Under the pieces are notes generated by a model that had not been told where the DNA came from, did not search any database, and saw only the letters and a list, made by a program, of their open reading frames with translations. Positions 9,096 to 17,518 of a DNA stretch of 64,000 nt are shown here, one piece after another; position 1 is the first letter of the stretch, and each line of letters opens with the position of its first letter. A program made the translations under genes and the position numbers. The stretch spans positions 21,102 through 85,101 of the forward strand of contig JAQUHB010000009.1 of NCBI GenBank assembly GCA_028683835.1. The letters run 5' to 3'. The DNA comes from Sulfurimonadaceae bacterium (GTDB lineage Bacteria > Campylobacterota > Campylobacteria > Campylobacterales > Sulfurimonadaceae).

Positions 9096-10307
9096 TTAAT
9101 TAATATACTTACTAAGATATCCCTCTTTTTCAAGCACTGAGAGTATCTCTTTTTGATGTTCTTCACCCTTGGTTTCTAAGTGAATCGTCACATGTGCATC
9201 ACCATAATCAAGAGAAATAGCTGTTCTATCATACGCAATATGCACGATATTTGCATTTAAATCTCTGAGTATTTCTGTGAGTTTCATCAATGAACCCGGC
9301 TTATCAATAAGCGTTACAGTTATCTTCATCTTGCGGCTTGATTTGAGAAGACCTTTTTCGATGATAACAGACAAAAGCGTGACATCCACATTTCCACCAC
9401 TCAGTACTACAGCTACTTTTTTGCCTCTAAGCTCTGGGAGTTCATTATGTAAAAGTGCCGCAACACCTACGGCCCCAGCACCTTCGACGACCAACTTCTG
9501 ACGTTCAAGCAGATAAAGTATCGCACTTGCTATCTCTTCATCATCCACACCAATAAACCTGTCCACGTTTTCAAGAATATGTTGCAGTGTTATAGATGAA
9601 CAATCACGCACAGCAATACCATCAGCGATAGTACGAACAGAAAGCGAATCTACAGCCCGTCCAAGATCATAAGAATTTTTGAGTGCTGGTGCGCCTTTTG
9701 CACTTACACCTATAACTTGAATATGAGGATTAATACTTTTAAGAGCTTTAGCAATCCCCGATATGAGACCGCCACCGCCAACTGGGACAAGTACAGCATC
9801 AAGTTCCTCTGCTTGCTCCAAGATCTCCAGAGCAATAGTTCCCTGACCAGCCATCACCTCATCATCTTCAAAAGGATGAACAAAAACTAAAGAGTTCTCT
9901 TTGCCGTAAATAAGTGCATATGCATACGCTTCATCATAATTTGAACCAGCGAGAATAACATTTGCACCATAATGTCTCACACCGTTTATTTTCGTAAGCG
10001 GTGTAGAATCTGGCATAATAATCGTCGCGTTTATGCCAAACATCTGAGCAGAAAAAGCCACGCCTTGAGCGTGATTTCCAGCACTTGCGGCGACAACGCC
10101 ACTGTTTCTTTGCTCATCACTGAGAGAGGCTATCTTATTATATGCGCCCCGTATTTTAAACGCGCCTGTGACTTGAAGATTCTCTTTTTTTAAGTAGACT
10201 TCACAGCCTGAGGCTTCACTTAAGTATGGTGCATAAGAAAATGGCGTTTTTACAACAACATCTTTGATACGTTCTTGCGCTTCGTATATTTTATTTAAGT
10301 CTAACAA
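9096..10307 (-). CDS. ilvA: Threonine deaminase (dehydratase) with C-terminal ACT domain
   Basis: Converts threonine to 2-oxobutyrate and ammonia, the committed step to isoleucine; PLP fold type II. The PLP lysine is in VTGAFKIRGAYNK (about 53), the phosphate-cupping loop is PVGGGGLISG, and the C-terminal 75 residues (from KMKITVTLIDKPGS) form one ACT domain. The 403-residue, single-ACT form is the shorter of the IlvA classes. It lies 9 bases after the CoA-binding gene and 3 bases before ppx. Confidence 0.93.
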   Translation of the reverse strand: MLDLNKIYEAQERIKDVVVKTPFSYAPYLSEASGCEVYLKKENLQVTGAFKIRGAYNKIASLSDEQRNSGVVAASAGNHAQGVAFSAQMFGINATIIMPDSTPLTKINGVRHYGANVILAGSNYDEAYAYALIYGKENSLVFVHPFEDDEVMAGQGTIALEILEQAEELDAVLVPVGGGGLISGIAKALKSINPHIQVIGVSAKGAPALKNSYDLGRAVDSLSVRTIADGIAVRDCSSITLQHILENVDRFIGVDDEEIASAILYLLERQKLVVEGAGAVGVAALLHNELPELRGKKVAVVLSGGNVDVTLLSVIIEKGLLKSSRKMKITVTLIDKPGSLMKLTEILRDLNANIVHIAYDRTAISLDYGDAHVTIHLETKGEEHQKEILSVLEKEGYLSKYIN

Positions 10308-10316
10308 TGAGTTTTC

Positions 10317-10742
10317 CTACATATTGCGATGGTCAACCATCGCACATTGGTTTTGAACCACTATCATTCCAGCATCTTTTGCTTTTTGTGCAGCTTCATT
10401 ATTTACTATGCCCGCTTGAGCCCAAAACACTTTAATATCTCCACGTTTGATACATGCATCAGCAACAGCATCCAGGGCATCAGGTTTACGAAAAATATTG
10501 ACCATATCTACCGCAAATGGGATCTCTTCGAGTGATTTATAAACAGTTTCTCCCAAAATTGTTTCACCCTTTGGATATACGGGAACTATCTTGTAACCGC
10601 AATTTTGTAAATACGCCGCGACTCTGTGACTGTCTTTATCAGGATCAGGTGAAAGTCCAAGAACAGCAATCGTTTTAACAGTTTCAAAAATCTCTTTTAT
10701 TTCATCTTTATTTGAATTTATTGTTGGGAATTCGCACTCCAT
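10317..10742 (-). CDS. CoA-binding domain protein (YccU family)
   Basis: A 141-residue single-domain protein with the Rossmann-like fold of the CoA-binding domain of succinyl-CoA synthetase alpha. The nucleotide loop is VLGLSPDPDKDSHRVAAYLQ, followed by GYKIVPVYPKGETILGE and the helix region VDMVNIFRKPDA. FWAQAGIVNNEAAQKAKDAG fits the C-terminal half of YccU-like proteins. The cellular role of the family is not established. It heads the minus-strand run to ilvA and ppx, with AAGGAT as ribosome site. Confidence 0.88.
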   Translation of the reverse strand: MECEFPTINSNKDEIKEIFETVKTIAVLGLSPDPDKDSHRVAAYLQNCGYKIVPVYPKGETILGETVYKSLEEIPFAVDMVNIFRKPDALDAVADACIKRGDIKVFWAQAGIVNNEAAQKAKDAGMIVVQNQCAMVDHRNM

Positions 10743-10773
10743 AGATAGATCCTTTTCTTATATTTTTACGGTG

Positions 10774-10779
10774 ATTATA
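10774..10779 (-). promoter_or_regulatory. -10 element of the CoA-binding/ilvA/ppx run
   Basis: GTTATATAATC on the minus strand, 32 bases before the ATG, in the divergent gap shared with the GGDEF-EAL gene. Confidence 0.55.
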
Positions 10780-10875
10780 TAACATTCTCCCTTATGTTTG
10801 ATAAACTAAACTTTATACGCACCATCCATATTATTAAGAATTTATACGTATTGATATTATTATCTAAGGTTCTTT

Positions 10876-10884
10876 TGTTATGAT
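10876..10884 (+). promoter_or_regulatory. Extended -10 element before the GGDEF-EAL gene
   Basis: TGTTATGAT (TGn plus a TATAAT-like hexamer) lies 24 bases upstream of the first in-frame ATG at 10909. Confidence 0.5.
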
Positions 10885-10908
10885 ATTCAATATTTAAATC
10901 TTGAAAAA

Positions 10909-12138
10909 ATGAGAAAAGTAATGTTAGATCCATTAACCAAACTTCAAATGAGAAATGTATTGTTGAATGATATATTATCTATAAAAATAGGTAGTCTACT
11001 TTTAATAGATATTGACAATTTTCACTGCATAAACAATATGTATGGTATCAAATCTGGAGATATCGTACTCACAAAAATTGCAAACTTTTTAAATGATTTT
11101 TCAAAAAAACAAGGATATAAGATTTACAGAGTAGCATCCAATGAGTTTGCCCTTTTGGATTATGAAGCTAACTTTGATCTTGATGATATTTACAATGATA
11201 TCGAGTATCTCATAGATGCTATATCAAAATATGATATATTTATTGATACTATAGAAGAGAGTATAAACGTCCATGTGACAGTCGGTTTTGCAATTTCAAA
11301 TAACTTAATCCTCGAAGAAGCCGGTGCTGCACTCCAACATGCCAAAAAAAATTCTCTCAAGTTTTCAGCATACTCAAATCTTACAAATGATGTACTAGGG
11401 CTCTCACGTTATGTGTACTGGAATAAAGAGATTCAAAAAGCGATAAAGTCTGAAAATATCATTCCTTTTTTCCAGCCTATATTTGACATAAAGGGAACCA
11501 TTGTCAAACATGAAATACTAATGCGCCTTGTACAAGAAGGTGAAGAAAAAAAACTCTTTATTTCGCCTGTTGAATTTTTAGCTATTTCTGTACAGACAAA
11601 AAAGTATAATGAACTTTCAAGAACGATTATCTTTCATTCACTCTACCTTATGCAAAATACACAGCATAGTTTTTCCATTAACTTTGCTTATCAGGATATT
11701 AAAAACAAAGAGTTGATGTATGATCTCTATAATTTTTTAGAGAACAATCCTGATGTAGCTAAGAGAGTGACATTTGAAATTTTAGAAACTGAACTTATCA
11801 AAGATAAACAACTACTCATGGAATTTTTAAAGAAGGTAAAAAGTTATGGTGTATGTATTGCTATTGATGATTTTGGAAGCGGGTTTTCAAGTTTTGAAAT
11901 GATTCTTTTAGTAGAACCGGATTTTATAAAAATCGACGGTTCTTTGATTAAAAATATAGATGTAGATAAGAAAGCTCTGACTCTGGTTGAAGCGATTGTC
12001 GTATTTTCGCATAAGATGGGCATGCAAGTTGTAGCAGAATATGTTCATAGCAAAGCGGTATACGACATACTCACCACAATAGAAGTCGATATGTTTCAAG
12101 GATTTTATCTCTGTGAACCTCTATTTACTCCTAATTAG
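10909..12138 (+). CDS. GGDEF-EAL protein with degenerate GGDEF site
   Basis: Cyclic-di-GMP signalling protein without membrane or sensor domain. The GGDEF domain (about 5-155) keeps DPLTKL and LLIDIDNFHCINNMYG, but the active-site loop reads ASNEF instead of GGDEF, so cyclase activity is doubtful. The EAL domain (about 175-405) keeps KHEILMRLV for the EAL motif, IDDFGSGFSS, the lysine in FIKIDGSLI and the glutamate in VAEYV, so it is probably an active phosphodiesterase. The true start could be the ATG at 10921 (MLDPLTKL), since no clear ribosome site precedes 10909. The protein is cytoplasmic. Confidence 0.9.
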   Translation: MRKVMLDPLTKLQMRNVLLNDILSIKIGSLLLIDIDNFHCINNMYGIKSGDIVLTKIANFLNDFSKKQGYKIYRVASNEFALLDYEANFDLDDIYNDIEYLIDAISKYDIFIDTIEESINVHVTVGFAISNNLILEEAGAALQHAKKNSLKFSAYSNLTNDVLGLSRYVYWNKEIQKAIKSENIIPFFQPIFDIKGTIVKHEILMRLVQEGEEKKLFISPVEFLAISVQTKKYNELSRTIIFHSLYLMQNTQHSFSINFAYQDIKNKELMYDLYNFLENNPDVAKRVTFEILETELIKDKQLLMEFLKKVKSYGVCIAIDDFGSGFSSFEMILLVEPDFIKIDGSLIKNIDVDKKALTLVEAIVVFSHKMGMQVVAEYVHSKAVYDILTTIEVDMFQGFYLCEPLFTPN

Positions 12139-12139
12139 A

Positions 12140-12145
12140 TACAAT
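12140..12145 (+). promoter_or_regulatory. -10 element almost abutting the ABC ATPase start
   Basis: TACAAT within TTAGATACAATTTTTC ends 5 bases before the ATG at 12151. Normal spacing would put transcription start at or next to that ATG, and there is no Shine-Dalgarno sequence, so a leaderless mRNA is possible. Confidence 0.45.
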
Positions 12146-12150
12146 TTTTC

Positions 12151-12840
12151 ATGCAGACAAAAAATATCATAGAGATCGCATCTTGCGTCTTCAAATACCC
12201 TCAAAGCCAGAGGATTATCCTCGATATCAATCCCTTCCATGTAAGAAGTGGCGGACACCTTTTTCTACACGGAAAAAGTGGAAGCGGTAAGACTACCTTT
12301 TTAAATATTCTTTGCGGTATCACGGAGCCTTTACAAAGTAATATCAAGATTTTAGAAACAGATTTTTCAAATCTCACACCCTCACAAAAAGACAGATTTC
12401 GCGCGGACAATTATGGCACTATCTTCCAGCAGTTCAATCTTTTGCCATATCTCAGTGTCAAAGAAAACATCGCTCTTTCATGTGGTTTTTCAAAACAAAA
12501 AACCTACCATGTAAGCGACATGGAGGAGGAAATAGAAAGACTCATGTCTGCACTTGATCTCGCTTCTTCACTTTTAAACAAACAAGCGATGCATCTAAGT
12601 GTAGGCGAGCAGCAACGTGTGGCAGTTGCGCGCGCGCTCATCGGCGCGCCGAAAATCATCATAGCCGATGAACCGACAAGTGCTCTTGACAGTGATGCCA
12701 AAGAGAGCTTTATGAAGCTTCTTTTTGCTCAGATAGAAGCACAAGGGTCTACTCTGCTTTTTGTGAGTCATGATAAAGAACTCTCATCTTATTTTGAAAC
12801 AGATTATGATTTTTCTAAGTTTAATAAGGCCCTATCATGA
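12151..12840 (+). CDS. ABC transporter ATP-binding protein (LolD/MacB-like)
   Basis: Cytoplasmic ATPase of a three-gene cassette. The Walker A is LHGKSGSGKTT (about 40), the Q-loop is IFQQFNLLPYLSV, the signature is LSVGEQQRVAVARAL, the Walker B is [13 protein letters not shown] and the H-loop is FVSHDKE. Sequence type fits the LolD/MacB/FtsE class that pairs with FtsX-like permeases. It overlaps the following permease by 4 bases, so the two are surely partners. The substrate is unknown; with the DUF3299 lipoprotein downstream, a metal-linked role is one possibility. Confidence 0.9.
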   Translation: MQTKNIIEIASCVFKYPQSQRIILDINPFHVRSGGHLFLHGKSGSGKTTFLNILCGITEPLQSNIKILETDFSNLTPSQKDRFRADNYGTIFQQFNLLPYLSVKENIALSCGFSKQKTYHVSDMEEEIERLMSALDLASSLLNKQAMHLSVGEQQRVAVARALIGAPKIIIADEPTSALDSDAKESFMKLLFAQIEAQGSTLLFVSHDKELSSYFETDYDFSKFNKALS

Positions 12841-14084
12841 AGACTCTTTGGCTTTTAACTTCCAAAAGTATCACAAACAGAAGAATGGCTTTTACTCTTT
12901 CTATTATCTCTATAGTTATCAGTGTCGTATTGCTTTTAGGTATTGATAGAATTACTAAAGCAGCAAAAAACCATTTTTTAAACACTATCAACCAAACAGA
13001 TCTGATAGCTGCAGCACCCGAGGGTTCTTTGGATATTCTTTTAAATCTTATCTTTCATATGGGAGATCCGCTTAAAGAAGTGGATTATAGTTCTTATCAA
13101 ACCATATCAAAAATGGATAAGGTCGCATGGGCAGTGCCTTTATCTGTTGGAGATTCTTTTAAAAGTTATGATGCTGTTTCTACTACAAATGATTATTTTA
13201 AGTATTACAGATATGCTTCTGCTAAAGTTCTTGAGTTTTCACAAGGAGGTGACTTTAAAGATTTTTATGATGTAGTCGTGGGTAGTGAAGTAGCGAAAAA
13301 ACTGCATTTGACTTTGCATGAGATCATTCATCTTTCACACTCAAGCGGTGAGTCAGCACACACACATGCAAACCGAGATTTTCACATCTGCGGCATCTTA
13401 AAATCCACAGGAACACCAAACGACACAAGTGTATTTTTTCAACTAAAAGCCGATGAAGCCATCCATCTAGAATGGCAAAGCGGACATTTCGTGGATATGC
13501 ACATTAGCTCAGAGCAACTCGCAAAGATGAATATTCAACCTAAACATATAAGCGGAATTTTAATTGGTCTTAAAAACCGCAGTAATATCTTAAATATCGC
13601 AGACAAGTTGGAACATTTTAAAGGCGAAAACTTGAAAGCGGTCATTCCCGCAAAAGCACTCTCAAAACTTTATGTCCTTCTAAAAAATATGCAAGAAATC
13701 CTGACCCTTATCTCTAGTATTGTCTTTGTAGCAGCGATCTTTGGGATGATAGCTACTATGCTCGCAACCCTCAATGACAGAAGACGTGAGATAGCGATTC
13801 TTCGAACACTTGGAGCTACAGTCAAGAGTATATTTACTCTCTTTGCCTTGGAAGCGTTTATTATTGTGGCAAGTGGGATATTGCTTGGAAATGTGTTACT
13901 TACACTTCTATTGATTTTAAATAATCTTGTTTTTTATACAACAGTACAGATTAGTTATTTTCCTGATATTTATGAGCTTTCACTACTCTTTATAATGCTT
14001 ATTTCAGCAATAATAGTAAGTGTCATTCCAGCTTTAAAATCCTATAAAAACTCTCTACAAGATGGTTTGATGGTGAAAATATGA
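12837..14084 (+). CDS. FtsX/MacB-type ABC permease with histidine-rich loop
   Basis: A 415-residue permease with one membrane segment near the N-terminus (about 17-36), a large periplasmic domain (40-280), and three C-terminal segments, the standard MacB/LolC topology. NDRRREIAILRTLGATVKS (about 315-335) is the conserved cytoplasmic coupling motif of FtsX-like permeases. The periplasmic domain contains HLSHSSGESAHTHANRDFH, a cluster of histidines that could bind metal, which is inference. It overlaps the ATPase before it and the lipoprotein after it by 4 bases each. Confidence 0.88.
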   Translation: MKTLWLLTSKSITNRRMAFTLSIISIVISVVLLLGIDRITKAAKNHFLNTINQTDLIAAAPEGSLDILLNLIFHMGDPLKEVDYSSYQTISKMDKVAWAVPLSVGDSFKSYDAVSTTNDYFKYYRYASAKVLEFSQGGDFKDFYDVVVGSEVAKKLHLTLHEIIHLSHSSGESAHTHANRDFHICGILKSTGTPNDTSVFFQLKADEAIHLEWQSGHFVDMHISSEQLAKMNIQPKHISGILIGLKNRSNILNIADKLEHFKGENLKAVIPAKALSKLYVLLKNMQEILTLISSIVFVAAIFGMIATMLATLNDRRREIAILRTLGATVKSIFTLFALEAFIIVASGILLGNVLLTLLLILNNLVFYTTVQISYFPDIYELSLLFIMLISAIIVSVIPALKSYKNSLQDGLMVKI

Positions 14085-14611
14085 TAAAAAAATTCTCTTT
14101 ATTACTGCTTATCCTACTGTTTTGGGCATGTTCAAGTGAACCTAGCTTTGATATAGACGACTGGTCAAAGCTGATCGATCCAAACTTCAATCAACAAAAA
14201 ATAGTAAGTTTTTATAAAGAAAAAGTATCGCATGTCAAAGAGGGAACACCTCAAGAGATAGCCATCTATGCACAGATGCAAGAAGCACTAAAGCAAGGTG
14301 GCAATAATAAAGCCATTGATGGCAAACGGGTTAAGCTCTCAGGCTACATCGTCCCTATCGATATTGATGGTGAAAGTGTCAGCACTTTTTTATTTTTCCC
14401 AAATCAGGCAGCTTGTATCCATGTACCTGCGTCTCCGGAAAATCAGACTATCTTTGTAACTGCGAAAAAGGGAGAAGGTATCATGATGGAAGATGCGTAT
14501 GAAAATATCATAGTGTACGGAACTATAAAGCTCCACCATACAGAAGCGGCAAATGGAACAGCTTCTTTTATCATAGACGATGCTATATGTAAAGCAGTTC
14601 CACGCTTATAA
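14081..14611 (+). CDS. DUF3299-type lipoprotein of the ABC cassette
   Basis: A 176-residue exported protein. The hydrophobic signal ends FWAC, with the cysteine at 17 as the likely lipidated residue, though Trp before Ala is unusual in a lipobox. The body matches what I recall of DUF3299: GKRVKLSGYIVPIDIDGE, then FFPNQAACIHVPASPENQTIFV, which carries the conserved Cys and His. The domain is often found beside ABC transporters linked to zinc. It overlaps the permease by 4 bases and is convergent with rhlE, 8 bases away. Function is unproven. Confidence 0.82.
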   Translation: MIKKFSLLLLILLFWACSSEPSFDIDDWSKLIDPNFNQQKIVSFYKEKVSHVKEGTPQEIAIYAQMQEALKQGGNNKAIDGKRVKLSGYIVPIDIDGESVSTFLFFPNQAACIHVPASPENQTIFVTAKKGEGIMMEDAYENIIVYGTIKLHHTEAANGTASFIIDDAICKAVPRL

Positions 14612-14619
14612 GAAAAGGA

Positions 14620-15855
14620 TTATCTCCCTCTTCTTTGATTTGATGGGCGTTGTTGTGCCGTTTTGGGTCTGGCGTGATTGTTTCTTTGGTTGCTTCTTTG
14701 TTGGATTGGTTCTGCTTTTATAAACGGATCTGGCGTAAATTCTTTGATCATGTGTTTTGGAATCTCTTGCTTGATAAGTTTTTCAATCCCTTTGAGATAC
14801 TCATGCTCATCCACACAAACAAGTGAAATCGCCTCACCACCGTTTCCAGCACGTCCAGTTCTACCAATACGGTGAACATAATCTTCAGCGATATTTGGAA
14901 GCTCGAAGTTTACAACATGAGGAAGTTGGTCTATATCTATACCGCGCGCGGCGATATCTGTCGCAACTAAAACACGTACTTCACCGTTTTTAAAGTCTGC
15001 GAGTGCTTTTGTTCTTGCATTTTGACTTTTGTTTCCGTGTATAGCTGCTGAAGTGATGCCATCTTTTTCTAGCTGAGCACAGAGCTTATTTGCTCCATGT
15101 TTTGTTCTTGTAAAAACCAAAACCTGTTTCCAATCACCTTCTTTGATAAGGTGAGTCAAAAGCTCTTTTTTACGCTCTCTATCAACTGGATGTACCGTTT
15201 GTTTGATATTTCCCGATGTAGCATTTCTTTTTGCTACTTCGATAAGTGCAGGCGAATTTAAAAGTGAGTCAGCAAGTCTTTTGATCTCATCTGAGAATGT
15301 CGCTGAAAAAAGAAGATTTTGACGTTTTTTTGGCAAAATCACAAGCACTTTTTTAATATCGTTGATAAAACCCATATCAAGCATTTTGTCTGCTTCATCG
15401 AGGATTAAAAACTCTACTTTAGAGAGGTCTATCGTTTTTTGACTCACATGGTCAAGTAAACGCCCCGGAGTTGCGATGACGATATCTAAACCTGATTGAA
15501 GCTGTTTGATCTGAGGATTGATGCTCACACCGCCGAAGATGACGCTTGATTTAAAAGGCAGATATTTGCCATATGTTGAAACACTTTCGCCCACTTGAGC
15601 GGCAAGCTCACGAGTAGGTGTGAGTATCAAAGCGCGGATATGGCGACTTGTAGCTTTAGTATCAGCCAACATTTGAAGTAAAGGAAGTGTAAAACCCGCT
15701 GTTTTTCCCGTGCCAGTTTGAGCTCCTGCTAGGACATCTTTTTTACTAAGAATGATTGGAATTGACTGTTTTTGGATAGGTGTTGGCTGCGTATAACCTT
15801 GATCTTGGATCGCTTTGAGTAAAGGAGCGCTAAGCCCTAATGATGAAAATGACAT
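14620..15855 (-). CDS. rhlE: DEAD-box RNA helicase, RhlE type
   Basis: ATP-dependent RNA helicase acting in rRNA or mRNA remodelling in the cytoplasm. Motifs in order: Q-motif region [14 protein letters not shown], motif [32 protein letters not shown] in [17 protein letters not shown] in FSATFSDE, then [10 protein letters not shown] and [10 protein letters not shown]. The tail (about 370-411) is basic and rich in Gln, Asn and Arg, typical of RhlE and used for RNA contact. At 411 residues it is standard length. The mRNA appears to have a leader of about 130 bases carrying GTTACATGTAAC. Confidence 0.93.
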   Translation of the reverse strand: MSFSSLGLSAPLLKAIQDQGYTQPTPIQKQSIPIILSKKDVLAGAQTGTGKTAGFTLPLLQMLADTKATSRHIRALILTPTRELAAQVGESVSTYGKYLPFKSSVIFGGVSINPQIKQLQSGLDIVIATPGRLLDHVSQKTIDLSKVEFLILDEADKMLDMGFINDIKKVLVILPKKRQNLLFSATFSDEIKRLADSLLNSPALIEVAKRNATSGNIKQTVHPVDRERKKELLTHLIKEGDWKQVLVFTRTKHGANKLCAQLEKDGITSAAIHGNKSQNARTKALADFKNGEVRVLVATDIAARGIDIDQLPHVVNFELPNIAEDYVHRIGRTGRAGNGGEAISLVCVDEHEYLKGIEKLIKQEIPKHMIKEFTPDPFIKAEPIQQRSNQRNNHARPKTAQQRPSNQRRGR

Positions 15856-15894
15856 AGTTGAAAGTACCTTGTATGTGTTAGCCCACTGGAAGTG

Positions 15895-15904
15895 TTACAT
15901 GTAA
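15895..15904. repeat. TTACATGTAA palindrome, copy 4
   Basis: Centre of the 12-base perfect palindrome GTTACATGTAAC (15894-15905) in the rhlE leader, one of three copies that lie outside coding sequence. Confidence 0.85.
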
Positions 15905-15993
15905 CAAATGTCGATTTAGGCTACGAAAAATATGTTTAAATAGAAGAATAAAAACGAAGTCAGTTGTGAACCGAAGCACAAATAATTTTGCGG

Positions 15994-16002
15994 ATTATAC
16001 CA
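15994..16002 (-). promoter_or_regulatory. Extended -10 element of rhlE
   Basis: On the minus strand TGGTATAAT, a full TGn-TATAAT extended -10, sits just past the clcA stop. Transcription from it would give rhlE a leader of about 130 bases. Confidence 0.6.
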
Positions 16003-16005
16003 TAG

Positions 16006-17412
16006 TTACTTCTCTTTTTTATTTTTCTTAAAAATAGATCTTACATTTCGTCTAAAACGTCTTGTACCAATTTTTTCTTGCATACTTTTAATCTTGTCAA
16101 TATCTTTCATATTGATACTAATGGAGGTATGTTTTATATCTTCACCCTCTTCTATATTAATATTGTCTGCTTTTTTAAATGCCATTTTTTGAGACTGAAA
16201 GACACTTCTGTGTCCCGTAATCAAAAAGGTGATTACTACGCTGAGTGCGGCATAATTTGCCATATTTGTTCCAAAAAGTTCCACTGCCATAATGATAGAA
16301 GCGATGGGAGTATTTGTGGTTCCTGCCAAAACACTTACAAAGCCAAGAGCGGCAAAAAGTGCTATATGATTTCCCATCAAATCTCCAAAGAAAACACCAC
16401 TTGTCGCACCCACATAAAAGATAGGTGTGATAACCCCGCCACTTCCTCCTGCTCCCAAAGTAAGTGAAGTAAAAAATGTCTTCATGATGAAGTCATACCA
16501 ACTGATAGTGCTTTCCATGTGTGAATTTGGATCTAGCGCATGATTGATGGTGTCAAGACCTAACCCTAAATACTTCGGACTCAAAAACCAAGTAATACCA
16601 ACCATAATAACACCTGCAGTGAAAGCGATAATATAGCGATTTAAGGGTATCTTTTTGACTAAGTCTTCTGTCTTATTGATCACTGTGATAAAAGAGTCTG
16701 AAACAATTCCAAAAAAGATAGCCGCAAGGATAACCTCACCGATCAGTGGAAGATCAAGAGTGATAGAACGGTAAAAATTGATATCATAATAAGGGTATTT
16801 GATACCAAAGAATTGAGCTGTGGTAAAAGCTGCAAATCCCGCGATAAACGAAGGTAAAAGAACATCATACATGATCACACCGACGATAAGTACTTCAATA
16901 CCAAAAATAGCTCCAGCGATAGGCGTTCCAAATACAGAAGCAAAACCTGCACTAATCCCACAAATAACAAGTTTTTTCCTATCTTGTCTTGAAAATCTCA
17001 AAAGTGTCGCCACAAAAGACGCTGCTCCCGCTCCTATCTGTGCTCCAGGGCCCTCTTTACCTACCGAACCACCTGAAAAAATCGTGATAACGGTAGCTAC
17101 TAGTTTAACGGGAATCACTTTTGCGTTAATATACCCATCTTTTTTATGAATCGCTTCGATAACTTTTTCAGTGCCATGTCCCGTAGCATTTTTATCAAAA
17201 GTTCGAATGATCCAAATAGTGAGCATAAGCCCAAAGGGAAGCAAAAAGTAATAGTGGAACTCTAACATAGTGCGCGTATGTTCAGCAAATTGCAGTGTCT
17301 TTAAGAACAAAGACATTAAATAACCAATCATAATTCCTGTTAAAGAGGAGAGAATGATCCACTTAAAAACGCTAAAAAAGATAACGGTTTGCTCGGTGAT
17401 ATGCTTTTTCAA
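16006..17412 (-). CDS. clcA: ClC-type chloride channel/antiporter
   Basis: Inner-membrane voltage-gated-chloride-channel family protein, 468 residues with the expected chain of hydrophobic helices. GGSVGKEGPGAQIGAG (about 115) contains the gating glutamate of GxEGP, which suggests an H+/Cl- antiporter. GAGGSGGVITPIF (about 320) is the second selectivity loop. There is no CBS domain; a charged cytoplasmic tail of about 70 residues, rich in Lys and Arg at the very end, replaces it. The start is TTG at 17412, with only a weak ribosome site. Confidence 0.92.
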   Translation of the reverse strand: MKKHITEQTVIFFSVFKWIILSSLTGIMIGYLMSLFLKTLQFAEHTRTMLEFHYYFLLPFGLMLTIWIIRTFDKNATGHGTEKVIEAIHKKDGYINAKVIPVKLVATVITIFSGGSVGKEGPGAQIGAGAASFVATLLRFSRQDRKKLVICGISAGFASVFGTPIAGAIFGIEVLIVGVIMYDVLLPSFIAGFAAFTTAQFFGIKYPYYDINFYRSITLDLPLIGEVILAAIFFGIVSDSFITVINKTEDLVKKIPLNRYIIAFTAGVIMVGITWFLSPKYLGLGLDTINHALDPNSHMESTISWYDFIMKTFFTSLTLGAGGSGGVITPIFYVGATSGVFFGDLMGNHIALFAALGFVSVLAGTTNTPIASIIMAVELFGTNMANYAALSVVITFLITGHRSVFQSQKMAFKKADNINIEEGEDIKHTSISINMKDIDKIKSMQEKIGTRRFRRNVRSIFKKNKKEK

Positions 17413-17440
17413 AATGAATTCTTTAAAAATGAAGTGCTTT

Positions 17441-17446
17441 ATTATA
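17441..17446 (-). promoter_or_regulatory. -10 element of clcA
   Basis: GACTATAATAAAG on the minus strand, 28 bases before the TTG start, in the divergent gap shared with the flavoprotein gene. Confidence 0.55.
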
Positions 17447-17491
17447 GTCTCTTTTTACCAAAAAATAAAGGCAAAGCTAACAATTCTTAGA

Positions 17492-17497
17492 TACAAT
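17492..17497 (+). promoter_or_regulatory. -10 element of the BaiN-like gene
   Basis: TACAAT in TTAGATACAATTTT, the same extended string as before the ABC ATPase and close to that of aspC. AAAGGGT before the ATG at 17519 is the ribosome site. Confidence 0.5.
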
Positions 17498-17518
17498 TTT
17501 GAACTTTAAAGGGTATGA

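Noticed and set aside
12151-14084. Labelling the ABC pair as a macrolide exporter (MacB)
   Set aside because: The ATPase and permease are separate genes, there is no MacA-type adaptor, and the partner is a DUF3299 lipoprotein; resistance to antibiotics is not supported.
14612-14619. Terminator between the DUF3299 gene and rhlE
   Set aside because: Only 8 bases separate the stops and no inverted repeat is visible around them.
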